From positions 177,501 through 241,500 of the forward strand of contig JAODUP010000468.1 of assembly GCA_025642065.1 (NCBI GenBank): a stretch of DNA of 64,000 nucleotides, given 5' to 3'. The translations under genes were made by a program, and so were the position numbers. The stretch comes from Paralvinella palmiformis. Lineage: Eukaryota; Annelida; Polychaeta; Terebellida; Alvinellidae. Below the pieces are notes generated by a model. That model did no database searches and was not told the origin of the DNA. It worked only from the letters and a program-made list of their open reading frames with translations. Of the stretch, positions 12,906-27,200 are shown piece by piece. Each line of letters begins with the position of its first letter. Position 1 is the stretch's first letter.

Positions 12906-15201
12906 ATCACTCCCACTACGTACAAAAACGGAAGTACGTACAAAAATACCATTTCATACTTCAGCTGACAGTGAACAACACGTGCGTGTGATGCAATGGT
13001 GAGTTACTACATACACAAGATAACTACTTTGACACCGACATTCAACGGTAAATTTCTGTGGTTAAAAAGAAACCTATACATAGAACATTTCGACAACCCA
13101 TCATATGCTGACCTCAGATTTATTCTGGGTTCGGATAACCAAACAAATCCTATCTACATAAAGCGCACTGATAGACGTCCGACAAGTCTGGCGTTGCAAG
13201 TTGTTCTCTAATTTGAGTGAACATTTATGCCTTTTATGGATCCCCGCCGCGTTAGCCAACTCTACAGTTGTTGAATACGTGATAAGATGTACACTACTGA
13301 CATATGGAAGCAGCGAAGCGACTTAGCTGGGAAAAAAACACGTGACTGCTGTAATATTTTATAATCAAAAGTATATCGTTTATAGTAGTTATCGTATTAA
13401 TTAAGGTTACCTCTTCCATGTACTGCATATAATTTAGTAGAGAAAACCTGCGAATTTCTAGTTTATATTGTATTGTTGATCAAATTTCTCTTTGAAATGG
13501 ACAACATAAAGACGTATCTGGCTTGACTAATGAAAGTTGATATCAAGGCATCCACTAAACAACGAACTGTTCACGTTGACTCTTTAGAGTAACCATTTCT
13601 AGAAGTCAAGCCACGAACTTGGCAGATGCTTTTCAATTCGGCATCATTAGCCAGGATGTGGGCTAAATAGATCTCATTTACTAGGCGAGACCATACCAGA
13701 TTGAAACATACTGGATGCTTGCTTCTGACTCCCTAAAAATCAGTGCTGAGACTAGTGGACGACAAACGGTTGACGGTTAGTCTGATTTGTTTACTGGCTC
13801 AAAGAGTGCGCCGAGTTAAATATCCGCTGTGTCCAAGTCTTCGGCGACGAGCTGAATAAAGAACAGGTGTCTTAATTATCGTACTGTACTCTGTGGATCA
13901 GTATTCATTAAGGGGTAATGTCGTAAATGTTGAACGAGGAAACTGGTCTATCTAAGGCGGATATTGTGGTCTAGAAAAGAACAAAATACGCCTGAATGCT
14001 GATATATTGCCTTGTTTCTTACTTTATTTTTAAATTCTTCAAAACATCAATTTAAAACATTATTTGTGGAGTGAGTGAGGAGTGAGTGAGTAGGGTGAGT
14101 GAGTGTGATGCAAAAAGATTATAAAGGAGCTTATACTAATTTTGTATATTATTATTATTATTATCATCATCATATCAGTTGTTATCTGCGTGCTCAACCA
14201 AATCTGGTCAGTGAAGCCCAACAGTAAAAAGGTTAGCCCAGAAACCTATTTTATTACTCTCTCTCTCTCTCTCTCTATTATATATATATATATATATATA
14301 TACCTTTATTACATTTAATTTTTAAATAAATAACTTAAATATCCCAGCTTAGTTTAGTTTCACTATTTAAAGGGTTGCACTTTCCGGTGTAATTGTCCTC
14401 GGGGTTAACTTTTGGTCGTGTATGGAGCTACAAGAATTATATATTTTCATAAATTGCTCTTACTCTTTCTGATCAAATCCAAAAACCACAAGACGCTCTG
14501 AGACGTGAACTGTTTGATTCTCAATTTATAGTGCATACGTTTAAATAATTTGGCTAATGAAAAACTTTGTGAACCAGGTGCCGCTCCACGAAAGTCATCT
14601 TTTGTCAAATGTGTTACATATCGTCCCAATAGTGAAACCAAACATTATGACAAGTACAACGGTTATCTTGTAAGCTAAATCTCTAAGGACGAATGTCCAT
14701 TGTTATAATATAAAAGGCGCGTTCACACTCTGGCGCTGGACACTGCGCACGAATATCGCCTATTCAGTTGTATTGATAATGCTATTTAAGGTACACAGTG
14801 TCCTATGACAATGTAAACCGAGGATCTAACCTTCAAACTGGCCCATAACTGGAATTTGTTGTCACTGCTTTCGTAACCTTTGAGACAGATGTCAAGCGCA
14901 TTACATCTGACTTCTGATTATATACTACTGTAAGGCATGTCTTATAACATTTTTTTCTTGTGCATGGTGGTCACCTTGACGAGTCGCCGCTTTCTAATAA
15001 TGTTATCCAACTTAAACATGTTATAAACCTACGACGAAGCTGACAATCTATCATATATATCAGGACCTTTGAAATTCATGGATAAAAATCGGTTAGGAAA
15101 ACAAACAGCTGGAAATTACTGATGGAGCCAGTCAAATGTAGTAAGGCCCACAGAAAGTCATTTTAATGTAATCTGAAACTATGGTCCTAATTTTGATTAA
15201 T
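12906..15201. other. Intergenic, no gene recognised
   Basis: No convincing exon was recognised. A (CT)n-(TA)n tract lies at about 14256-14301, a GTGA-rich stretch near 14070-14106 and an ATT/ATC tract near 14148-14175. The short frames at 12996-13211 and 14447-14641 resemble nothing known. Confidence 0.5.
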
Positions 15202-15519
15202 TTAGAAATGAATAAAACAGTTTATAAATATTTTGTAATCCAAGTTCATATATATATATATATATATATATATAAGCATTTTCATTAGTAAACCATTCCT
15301 TACTAATTTTCCAAGCATATTTTTGAACGTAATTTTATTTACAAACACCACGGCGCCAGGCTGCACGTAGGCACCCGTATTAGGATTTACACAAAGCTCA
15401 AACAACGTTTTAGCTCTCATGTGTCCTTGTTTACACATACAATATCTGAGAGCTAAACATGTAATTAATGTAGCATTGAATGCGGCACTTATTATCACCA
15501 ATATAACTTGTGAGCACAC
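15202..15519 (-). CDS. Uncharacterised frame with one membrane segment, possible terminal exon
   Basis: The minus-strand frame has a hydrophobic stretch near its start (VILVIISAAFNATLITCLAL), then RYCMCKQG, then a polar segment of about 60 residues. The last part runs through a (TA)n microsatellite and is certainly not protein-like. A possible acceptor AG lies just upstream near 15528, but its pyrimidine tract is poor. The first 75 residues have a plausible membrane-plus-tail composition, which is why it is kept. I do not recognise a family. It could equally be a chance frame or an old pseudogene exon. Confidence 0.25.
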   Translation of the reverse strand: MCSQVILVIISAAFNATLITCLALRYCMCKQGHMRAKTLFELCVNPNTGAYVQPGAVVFVNKITFKNMLGKLVRNGLLMKMLIYIYIYIYMNLDYKIFINCFIHF

Positions 15520-15544
15520 CGATTTTCTGTTTTCAAAAGGCTAA

Positions 15545-15665
15545 TTACATTTCAAAATAAGGCTTTATAGGATAAATGCAGTATTTTCCATTTCTAAAAC
15601 GGCAGTTCGTTTTCAAATAGAGTTTTTCAGCTTAAATCTCCAATTTTTCATTTGAAAGGGGAAAT
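15545..15665. repeat. Degenerate tandem repeat of about 40 bp
   Basis: Units recur with the pattern GTTTTCAAATAGAGTTTTTC then CATTT-(G/C)-AAA. The same unit type is seen in clearer form at 20355-20526 inside a COG4 intron. Confidence 0.35.
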
Positions 15666-17252
15666 ATTATTTTCTCTGTAGCACATGGCTATGATTGAGC
15701 CTGTTAGTCTTTCGTGAGTTGGATATTGAGGTTATAATTAGGGCAACCTCCAACACCCATGAGGATCCAGGAGAAATAGACAACTGGATGCATTCATTCA
15801 CTAACCCGAGTCGGTTTCTTTAACCAAGACCCCGGTCCTATTTGTTACATATGACCTGGTGAGGACCGCCTAGAGACAAACACAAACACTAAATCTAATA
15901 TAATGATTTAAAAAAAAATATGTCGTGTTTCACCATTTATTTCACGTACTCATACAAATACCAATATTCACACACCCTACCCAACATGGCGGCAAGACAT
16001 AACTTACAAATATACATTTATACAATAAATAGGCCAGAACATTTGACCTTAATGGCAACATTGGTTTAACAATAACAACAGGGCCTTAATTTTCACACAG
16101 TGAACTTAGGTACAACATACCCGGTACTTTGTCAGTTATAATACATCCTAATATATTTAGATAGGTCAACAAAGAAATAATAATTCCCAATTATGTTCAA
16201 CAAAACATAATGCTTTATTCCTACCAAATGAACAAATCTAATTTATGAAAATGCATAACCGTGTTACACAAATATTACATGTCTAGGGACAAGTCTTAAT
16301 AATACTTGCCCAACTTTTTTACACCAGCAAGAATTAGTGGAATGTCTTCAGCAGCCATACCCAATCAGTAATTACATGAAATACTATTAAAATATCTGCT
16401 TCACCTCATTATGAATTTCCTGCATTACAGTACATTAATATAGTGTAAACCCCATCTTCAGGTACCACCTCAAACAACCAACTCAGATGATTCTTAACCC
16501 AGTAAATATTCTGTAACATATTCCAGCCTTTCTACAAAGGAGCTTCTGTAAAATTTCATCGTCATATTTTATGGCACATCAAATGTTTAGCCAGTAAGTG
16601 ATACTTTGCACAGCTGGTTTTAAAAGATACCGGTAATAACCAATGTAGTCAATCAGAGCCTAATACTTCATGTAAAACCTGTGTAGTTAATGAAATTGAT
16701 TCCTTCTGTGCATACCCTGGATTTTGTTCACAAAACATCAAGCTTTATTTATTGCTAAACACCTAAGAAAGGTTTGCTTGCTTGTATTTCGGGGAGTATC
16801 CCCAGGCTGTCGCTTGTTTGGCACAGCCTACCTAAGAATGGTGGTTTGATGCAAGGTTTTACATTATCTGCACATATTTGGTGTACAGATACAGCTACTA
16901 TTAACATAGCATTGATCAAGTTTAGGTGTTCTAATTTGATACTACAAGCATACGATCTGAGAAATTATCTAGAACGATGATTAATCAATGCGAAATAATA
17001 ACAAAATAATTATTCATTCATTTTACTCGACCCATTTTGGAAAAAAAACATTAATCGCGACGTGAACAGATTCCCTTCATCAGATGTACTACTGCAAGTC
17101 AGCCCACATCTTTTATATTTCATATCAACTATTTATCACTTTGTTGGACTTCCAGGCTAGCTAAAGTGATCCTTCAGAGATGATATGGTCTATTAATATT
17201 AGTACAAAACCTGTAAATTAACAGTGCAACTGGTTGATACTGAAGTATCCCA
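15666..17252. other. Region downstream of COG4, including its presumed 3' UTR
   Basis: The COG4 stop codon lies at 17253-17255, so lower coordinates here are downstream of the gene. Candidate AATAAA signals on the minus strand occur at 16744-16749 and 16748-16753, and others near 16213 and 15937. A 39-bp stretch at 16790-16828 (CCCCAGGCTGTCGCTT core) also occurs at 36320-36358 in the same orientation. No other gene was recognised. Confidence 0.5.
16744..16753 (-). terminator. Candidate COG4 polyadenylation signal
   Basis: Two overlapping AATAAA hexamers on the minus strand, about 500 bp after the COG4 stop codon. The sequence is AT-rich, so chance hexamers are expected. Confidence 0.3.
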
Positions 17253-17295
17253 TCACAATTTTAAGCGTTTTATGTCTTCACTACGAAAGTCAATC
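17253..17295 (-). CDS. COG4: COG4 coding exon 20 of 20
   Basis: The terminal coding exon, residues 747-760, [13 protein letters not shown], then TGA at 17253-17255. It is nearly identical to the end of human COG4. Confidence 0.96.
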
Positions 17296-18175
17296 CTGAA
17301 AGAAAGAAAGAACAGAGGTGTGTTTAAATAATTTGAAGTAGAATCAAATGCCATAGCAGATGCTGATTTAAAATGTTAAAACAAACAAGATTTAACAATT
17401 AAAACATGACTACAGCTGTCATTTGAATTATGGACATAAAACATTGAAAAATCATACTTCAGAAATTATCATAAAATCAGTAATTACTAAAATTATTTAA
17501 AATAATATAATGAAGATCATATCTGTGAAAAATGATTTTAACATGATTTCTGTTATTTTCTAATGACAAATATTGTCAGTGTATCACAAAAGTTATTTTA
17601 TTTCATCTGAATTAACTATAATGATTTATGTACACATAAAAAAGGCTAACCACAATAGTCATCAGTACAGACATATAGAGTAAAAGAGATGAACTGTTCT
17701 TTAGTGTTGTTTTATAACCAGAGATACTCTGCAGTAGCTGAGTTTTACAATATCCTCAGATCCAATAACTCACCATAATAAACACATGTTACTCACCTGA
17801 GAGACAACACCTGTCTTACTTCAGCTGGAGTTAACCGCCAGGTCAGAGGTCCAGAATTTGGACCCCAGTAATCTAGAATCTCGGTGACCCGCTCCAGATT
17901 CAAGATCGTGGCCATCTGAGTCAAGCGTGCAAATTTATCTCTTATTGTCCATGTTGTCACTGAAGTTAGGTAACCAACCAATGCACGCAGTTCTTTGTCA
18001 TACTGCAGACCACCAAGCTGAAAATGTGGAGGTATGTTTCTTCTGTATACATACAAGGGGTCAAATATATTTGTATTTGAAAGTAAATAAAGAAATTTTT
18101 TAAATAAGTGTATTTGTATTTGAGCACACAGTCTATATAAGTATTCTTTATAATTAGTGCACTGTCATTTCAATG

Positions 18176-18216
<41 letters not shown>

Positions 18217-21200
18217 AACACGGTCTGAGAATATGCAAAGCAAGAACCAGAGGTGCTGATGATAATTGATATACATACTCTGTTAAATGTAGTCTTCATT
18301 GTGGCCTTTTCAAGCTGACTGGCAACTTCTGTACACACATGGCTTACTAAAGTATCATAGTTTGTTGGCGTTAGAGCATTCTATATGAGGGCAAAGACAA
18401 AACAAAAACAGAAAAATCTAAATTATACACCATGTGAAACAGGCACTATGAGATGTATACTACTAGGCAGCAATAAAGAATCATCTCTGTAAAATCATGC
18501 ACATACTTTGAAAAGACATCTTCAGTATCAGACTGACCTTGAACATCTGAAGTAAGCTATCTAGATTAATGATAAAATTCTGTACCCAAGGATCATTGGC
18601 TTCATAATTAGTGAACTCATCCTAAAATGACACAAATACATATTAGTTCATTTCAAAAGTATTTATTATTTATTTGTATGTTTCACATTCAAATGGATTA
18701 AAGATGTGATGAGAAATAACAATTGCTTTATAAGAAACTATACTTATATGTTAGAGGTTTTTTTTCAACATGTCTTACCTCTGTGATATTATGGCTTGTG
18801 GACATGAAGAGATCTATACAGGGTTTAATTCTTGGTTTTGAAGCACTGCTATTCAGTTGAGAAAAACCAAACTCCAGAGCATCCTTAAACCTGTTTGATA
18901 CAGCAGCAAGATCTGACAGACAACTCATCAATTTTGCCATACTCTGTTCATTCACTGAACTGTAGAGCTTAGAAACTTCTTCCTGCATAGAATGGAAATA
19001 TAATCATTCTGAAGGAATACTAATTCATTCATGATGGCCATAACATATTTTTGAACGTAATTTAAAGAGAATTCTACATTATTACTAATACTTTTGGATA
19101 ACAGAAAATCTTAAGCATGCCTTAAATAGCTCAGACATAATTATAATATCTTACCTCAAGATTGCTCTTTAATGTCTGAATGCATTCACAGCTTACTTCT
19201 GCATTATTCAATGTGGTCTATAATGGTAATAATAATAATAATAATAAAGTAAATTTCATAATACACCAGTCTCAGTTTGTACCTGTAATTAAATGGTGAA
19301 ACACACAGACAGAATTTGCAAAGAAGTATATGGAAAATATTTAAAACAATTGATGACAGTGTTGATGTACAATATCTGATACACTAACCAGGAAAGCAGA
19401 TTTGGCTTTGTCAGTCTCCACATCAGCACTTTGGAACCTTCCTGACTGGATGCTAGACTGTACCAAGTTATAGGCCTGAGTGAAGTCAAATCCTGATGGG
19501 AATCCCTGCCGCAGGCGAGACTTGATAATATCACAGAGGTCTTGTTCCAATGTGGAGCAGGCATGGTTCAACATTGCACAGACACCATCCACTGATGAAC
19601 TGGACAAGGCTCGCCTATAATGATAATAGTTTATGCTGCCTACATTTGTCCACACATATGATGCGTTCATTTATAACTGGATAACAATATCATCTCTAGA
19701 TGCACATCATTGGTGCTGCCTTACTTTTGTTAATTCATCAATTAACTTTAGAATTTGTAAAATCAACAAGTCTATTACACAGAAACATATCCAATAATTC
19801 ATGTGAAAATTATGTACAAAGAACCTTTTTATTTATTAAATCATTGTGATATAACTACACCAATGATGGCTAAGATTCTTAGGCTTATGACAGAAATATG
19901 ATTAATTTATAAAATGTTGTGCTCCCATTAGAACATGTATGAAGCTTCTTTTATGAAGATTATTATTTTACTGCCAAACACCAAAAAATAGATCATAAAC
20001 ATACCTGACACATTTCTTGATTATAAAGAATGTATCATCTACCATGCTGGATGTCAAAGAATTCTCCTCCACCTGGTCCATGTTGACAGCCTGTTAAAAG
20101 ATAGCAGTAGTAGCAGCAGTTTAATTAAAATTAATAAAACCTTTATTACTAGTAGAAGCAGTACTAGTCATAGTAGTAGTAGTAGTGGCAGTAGTAGAAG
20201 TTGTAAAGAAGCAGCATTATCACTTTGATCAGTTTACCAGGAATAACTTTACAGCTTACTATACCATACATGTTACATGATCCACCATCTTGACAACAAT
20301 TGATGCATCCCACTAGTTTTTCAATTTCACTCCTATTTCAAAATTCTTTTAAAAGGAGCAAATTCTATTTCAAAACTGGAAAAATCTGCATTTAAATAAA
20401 GCAAATTCAGGTACAAATTTTATATTTTACATTTAAACAAAAGGCAAATACCATTTCAATGGACAATTACCACTTAAGAAAGAGCAAATCCTGTTTCAAA
20501 TTACAGACTTTCCATTTAAAAATCAGAAACGAGTTTGTATCTGTAATAAACAAAATATGTTCTTGAATAAAATAAAGACAACTATATTCTGGTAGTCAGT
20601 CTTTCCAGAATTAGTTTGGCTTAAACAGTCAATATGTAGGAAAACAAAGGGCCAAAATTAATAGATATTGCATTCATAATCACCCCCAAAAAAAATTAAC
20701 AATTGTAATTTCTGTTTCCTGAAGGTTCCCAATGCCTACCTCTTGTTAATCATAAACAATCTCAGGCAAAAAAGAGAATATACTCATGTAACCACCTATT
20801 AAATGGTGATTAAATGGCTCATTGAAATAGTTCTGTATTATTAAATTAAAATATCTTGTATTGTGATGCTCTTTAAATATGAATTTTTTAATATTTTATT
20901 TTGTTGCTAATGCTGATTTCCCATTTGAAAAGGTAATGAAGCGTTGACTCGTGGTTTTCTACTGTTTTCATCATTAACAGGAAATCAGTGTCTCAAGCCA
21001 GTTCTGTGTAATGGTATGATGTAAACAGCTCTTATAAACATCTAGCATCTTAAATAAGGAAACAATAAACTAACAAATTAGTGGAAATAAATTGACTATG
21101 TTTTACCACAAGCCAAGAGTAATTTATAGACAGAGATCTTTCTAATTCGTTTTGACTTTCCATGATCTTTATACTTTATAGTCATACTTGAATATAATAC

Positions 21201-24200
21201 AATCAGCAATCAAAGCTTTTTTTCTGACAAATGTTATCCTTGTATGTGGCAACAAGGTCTTGTAATTTTGCCACAGAAATGAAATATTGCTTTATTAAAA
21301 TCATAACTTCCTCGAAAGAATAGTGCTTTTAATAAGAAATAGTGAAATCCACTTCCAAAGACACGCAAGGTATGAGTGTAAAGCATTAGGTGTGCATCTA
21401 ATAATTATTTTGGTGACACTTATGTCTCTTTGACAATCATTCACTTAACTACTTTTTTTTTAAAGAAGCCAGTTTATTATTATATATGAATGGATATGGC
21501 AGAGTGTGGTTTTACTAGAAAGAATGATCTGGGATTTTTCACCAGTAGCTAGAGATGAATTATTGCCTTAAAAAAGGTTATTTAATAAAATTATCCAGCA
21601 AGCCATGGTTATTACCTTTATGACCATCTCTCTCATGAAGTATTCTTCCATCATGATGTAATTGCCAATCAGCTCTTGCATCAAACGACTGAGCTCGCAG
21701 TTCAAAATGAACTGATCAATCTCCATCAGTTTCTCTGTCAGTGTGACAAAATAAGTCACCATGATAAAAGCATGAGAATAGCCCTAGACACAGTTTTTGT
21801 TTATATCACATAACTACTAAAGGTAAAGTGCCATATTATTATACTTTATTAGATGTAATACATAAATTCCATACTGAATTAATTGGATGAGTTGGCATGG
21901 AATGAACCTACAGTAGAATTTGGCTAAGGCAAGGGAGGACTAAAATATAAAATTCACAATGCCTAATATTTATTTTTAAAAGAAACGAGACATTAAGTGA
22001 ACAACCATTCTTCCCATATGTCATAACCAACAAATATAAATCAGTTTATATTCTGTATTTACCTTCCCTGATTTCATCACTCTGGTCTTTGCTCTCCATA
22101 TCATTCTGTAGAAAGGACAGGTTGTATAAATCACTTGTTTCACAGGTAAACTGTTACATTTTTGCAAAATGATTCTTATAAAATATACCAGAAAAAATTA
22201 TTTATCCCATAAAACTCACTGTAATGCGTCTCCTGGTAAATCTTAAGTATAATTCTGCTCGGGTATTTAACAAGGTTACCTCAGCTAACAACAAATCCAA
22301 GTCTTTCGGATCAACTCTGTGTAGAGAGAAAATATTAGATTTTTTAACGAGGACATTCTCATAAAAAGATACACCATTTAAATTTGAATATAATTATTAT
22401 CATCACTGTAATGTGCTGCCAACTACATCTAGTATATGCCTAATACGAAGACTTAATGTTTAAGTCTGCTATGTGCATGTCGTTATGCAAAGAAATAAAC
22501 TTGCATAAATTAGTTCACTCAGGAAATTCCATCATATGTACTGAAAGAATACACTATACTAACAATATACTATACAAAAGCTATCAGCATACTAAATTTC
22601 TCTTTTTATTATGTCTCAGTTATTTTAAATTCAAATATAATGTACTGTCATTATGGTACATATAAAAATGTAAAAAAAATCTAATCTAATTTAATCTCAT
22701 CTATCACAGATCAAATAGTCAGCATATAAAAAAGCTATTATTGCTATTATTATCTTCCTTAAAAAGGGACTTGTGTTAAATAATGACAGATCTTATTCCC
22801 CATTAGAAATACCTGGAACTATTGTGAGAAGATCAGTAGTATTAAAAACCATCTCAGACAGTCTCAAGGAGAAACTCTTACAACAGTTTCTCCAAATAAA
22901 TAACAGCAGAATGATCTAAATGTCACACTCAGATATTATGAAATAACAAATATTATTAAAATTATATTATTATTCTTTCTACAGTTTATATAATATCAAG
23001 TGACAGAAAAAAGAACACTAACTTGTCACTGTTAACTTTCTGGTACATCAGACACTGTTGCACCTGCTGAGCCTGAAAATACAATACATTAACATTAAAT
23101 TAAAATGAATCAAATGTAAAATATAGATACCACAATAATATATATATATATATTAATATATATATTATAAAGCTGGAATTGGCAGAAATGTAAGGATTCT
23201 AATAACTAACAAATCAAATATTTATTTTTATAAATGTTCACCTTCATTTCAAATTCTCTATTTTTCTTGAACTGTTCAAGTATTTTCCTTGACTGCCTGT
23301 CGCACTCCTTCTGGAGATACTGTACCATAGTAAATAACATACCAGGACCTAGAAGAGAAAAGCATCATCACAAACACAGAACAAAATTTATTGTGATGGT
23401 CCAGAATTTTGATTCAACAAAGATACACATTATTATAAGGGACTGTCTTATAACTGTCAATGTCTACTGGTACTCAAATGAAAGAGCAATGGCCTTCTCT
23501 CCAGACTGAGTGTTTCATAATTTCGTGAACAAGTAGCAGTACTATTTTCACAGTACCCAGGGTGTACAAATAGGCAGCCACTGATATTCACTCATAAGCT
23601 AGCAATGTGAGTGAATATTTACTTTTTCACACTTGAATTAATTTAACACTGTTCCTGTGAGAATGTGCTCAACAAAGTGGTACATGTATGTCTGTTATAT
23701 AATTATTTGTGTATCTGACAGTCAATGAAAGTGATGACCATGTCTGACTTAGTCATTTTCTCATTCTGTCTACATTATTCTGTAGATAACCAAGCCATCA
23801 GATAGTTGAATTTGGATAAATAAATTAAGATCAGTCAAAGATATGTTAGATGAGCCCTTTCCATTCCAAACACATAAAATGTTCCCTGTTGTATATTTGA
23901 TGAAAATTAATGCCTTTTAAGTTCTTTTTTCAAAAAAGTTGACCAGCTGCACTGAAATCACATGAAAGTGGCTTACAGTCCTGTTATTCAGACAACGGCT
24001 AACAAATAAATGATTATGCATATTTCAGCAAAGTTTGATGCGATGAATTACAAAAATTGTTACATTTGATAATTGGCATGGTCCAGGAGATGAAATAAAA
24101 CATTACCCACCCACAAACAAATCTGGACTAATGACAAAAATTGTAGGTCAGTGTATTTATTTATTTACTGATAACTTTAAAAATAATATTTAAATTTTTT

Positions 24201-27200
24201 TTTAAATACTATAAAAAGTCAACTAATTCAGATATTGTTATTTAATCTATCCTAGCTGCTACCTACAGCTTTGAATCTTGTGAAACATGGGGCTAGAAAC
24301 TTAGGTTCTGTTATTTCTATATAAAATGGGCTCGGGTCTACAATCCTAGAGCAATTTTCAAGTTCCAAGTACCAGTCATATGCCACATGCTCTAATATCA
24401 CGTTTTTCAAAGTGATGGACATGAAAATTCATATATTATCATTTATAATCATGAGCTGCAACAGAGTCAGATATAAACTTTTTTTATGTATTCTTATTTT
24501 TTTATTACTTGCATAAACCTGGCATGATTTACTAACATATAAGTCTGCACCATCCAGCATTTCTTTGATAACTAAAATGTCAGTATTTCTCCCGTACTAT
24601 TCATTACGCATAATAAGAAATCATTTCTCACCATAATACGTTTCAACCAGTGGCTGGTGAATCTCTACGACTCTTGCTATACTTTCAAAGAGTAATGTTA
24701 TGGTATCAGCATACAGGACACTAGCCCGACTATCATCAGATTGAGTTCTAAATGCAAGATCCAAGTTTTTCTCTGCTGTGTCAGCTAGCTGCGTACAAAA
24801 TAAAACAACATAATTAAATAAGAAGTGTTTTATTTTATTCTTTTTTTGTAACAATAATTCTATTAAATCAATCAAAATATAACTTGTTAACTGGTAGGTC
24901 ATCCTACCAAAGATAAAACACCGATTTCTGCTTGACTTAGGCATTATTTAAAAAATTGAATTTAATTAGATAAAAAGCATGGGATGGTTTATGGCATATG
25001 ACATTATCCTAAAACCAAGTAAATAAATTATATGACTAAATTAATCACTCTAAGCAAGACTATAAGAACAATCCAGTCCCTAAAATAAACATACACTTTG
25101 GCAGGAGATATCCAAATAGATTCATGTTCAAAAACAATAAACTGTTGTAGTGACAATTATTTTAGTTGATTTACCTGTGCACAAAGGTACTTCGAGAACT
25201 TAGCTAATCCTTCTTCGTGTTGCCCAATAAGAGGAAATATCTTAAAGAATCTCTCTACTGAAGCAACATCTCCACTATGTACAGCAGCATCAAACTTGCT
25301 GTGAACAATCTGCTTCAGTTTTGTCTGTGCTTCATGAAGCAGACTGAATGAAGTTTCCAATGCACTTCCTACAAGACAAAACAATAAGTGAACCATAGAC
25401 GCCAAAAAGAATGTAAGCCACATCAAATTGCCATAAAACCAATTTAAAAAGTCACCATATGTTTCCTAGTATGAATTTAAATTGTTAATAAATTTCACTT
25501 TTGCTATACCTTCACTAGCATCTTCACTCATTCGAAGTACATTTTCATCTAAAGTAAGAAATCGGTGGATGTGTGCTGCAGCCTGTAATGTTTAGACAAT
25601 GTAAAATGGAATCATAAATAATTTATAAGATAAAAGAATCTTTACAAATATGTTTTTCATGTTGCATTAATTATGTAAAAGATATTAAATAAATTGAAAC
25701 ATGCTAAAAGAAGGAAATTCACAAGTAACAAGCTGTGTGTGGTTTACTATGGACTTGCATGTGCCACTCTTAACATTATTTTATATTGTACATACTGCAG
25801 TAACATACTATAGAGGCATAATAGTAAATAGATTGACTCAGTAGTAAATATAAATAACATTAAATAACATAATCCTTAATAAACAAATTCCTTAATAAAA
25901 GACCTTTTCATAATCTTCATCTTGGAGTGCTGTTTGTACACCATCAGTGCAAAACTTCAAATCAAGGATATCTTCAACCCTCTGTATACATGCAGTTACT
26001 CTTCCCTGTCAATAAATAAACAATACAAATTTTGATAAATGAAGGTCAATGGTCAATTATACTTGGTCGTAATTTTGCATTGTACAGATTAGCTTTAATT
26101 AGCTAACACAGCGTTTAACACGAAGAATAACAGAAGCCAATTCACATTAGCAGCAATCATTCAAAACAGATAGTAACAAATGAGTATTGAATATCATACC
26201 ATATCTAAACAAATATAGCAATTCAGTATGCACACATCTTAAAATCTAAAACATTCTGTTCGTACAGCCTGGCTCCACAATAGTACTGTCTCACCATACA
26301 CCAGAAGTGGACATGATGTAGAAGCAGACTTAGTTCCTGATTATTTGAAATGCAAATAATATTTTTTTATTGTTTCCGCCTAAGTCTACTAAAAATCTTT
26401 GCATATCTTAGGTCCTTCATCAATCACAACAATTTTAAACAGAGCTTTCACTCAAAAGTTTTTAAGGTTTACAAATCAATTATAATTTATTATGGTCTAA
26501 TGTGCAATCAATACTGATTCTTATTAAACGTGTGATTTGGTTTATGTAAACACAAAGGATTATTTGATCACAGGGTTCATACACATTTTGACAGCTCAGA
26601 TTCCAGGACCTTCCAATGTCAAATTCAAGGACCTTTTCAATGAATTCACAAACTTTTAATGTGCAAAATGCACCCATATTTTGGAAGAAGTGTAATGGCT
26701 GAATTCCTGTATGCTTATGATTAGAAATATAGATCTATATGTCCAAATTCCAGGACTTTCAATGACCTCTACAAAAATTCCAGGACTTTAGAGGTTTTCA
26801 AGGACATGTGTGAACCCTGGATCATGAATGTGGCCATAGCTATGATGCAATACAAACCAACCAATTCTTGACCAGCCAATGCAGCTTAAATTTATACAAA
26901 CTAGTTCCAGCTGTAGAACAATATTAAAATTTGAACCAATACACAATGACCTCCCACCAAATACAGTTTATATGTAAATGAACTGAGAGCAGATTAGATC
27001 AATTATAACACAGAAAACATTTTAATAATTATTTTTGAAGGAATATACTGTAGCCCAAAATAAAGAGGGGATGAAATTATATAGAGTAAATATGGTCATT
27101 GTATATTAAGAATACAAACATTTGGACTATTTCATTTGTTCAAGTAGCAATTGATAAACACAGTCAGCACCATCCATTGCAGTTGGTTTCACCCAAAGAA

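Noticed and set aside
12996..13211. 71-codon plus-strand frame
   Set aside because: Non-repetitive, but matches nothing I know and has no splice sites in a consistent phase.
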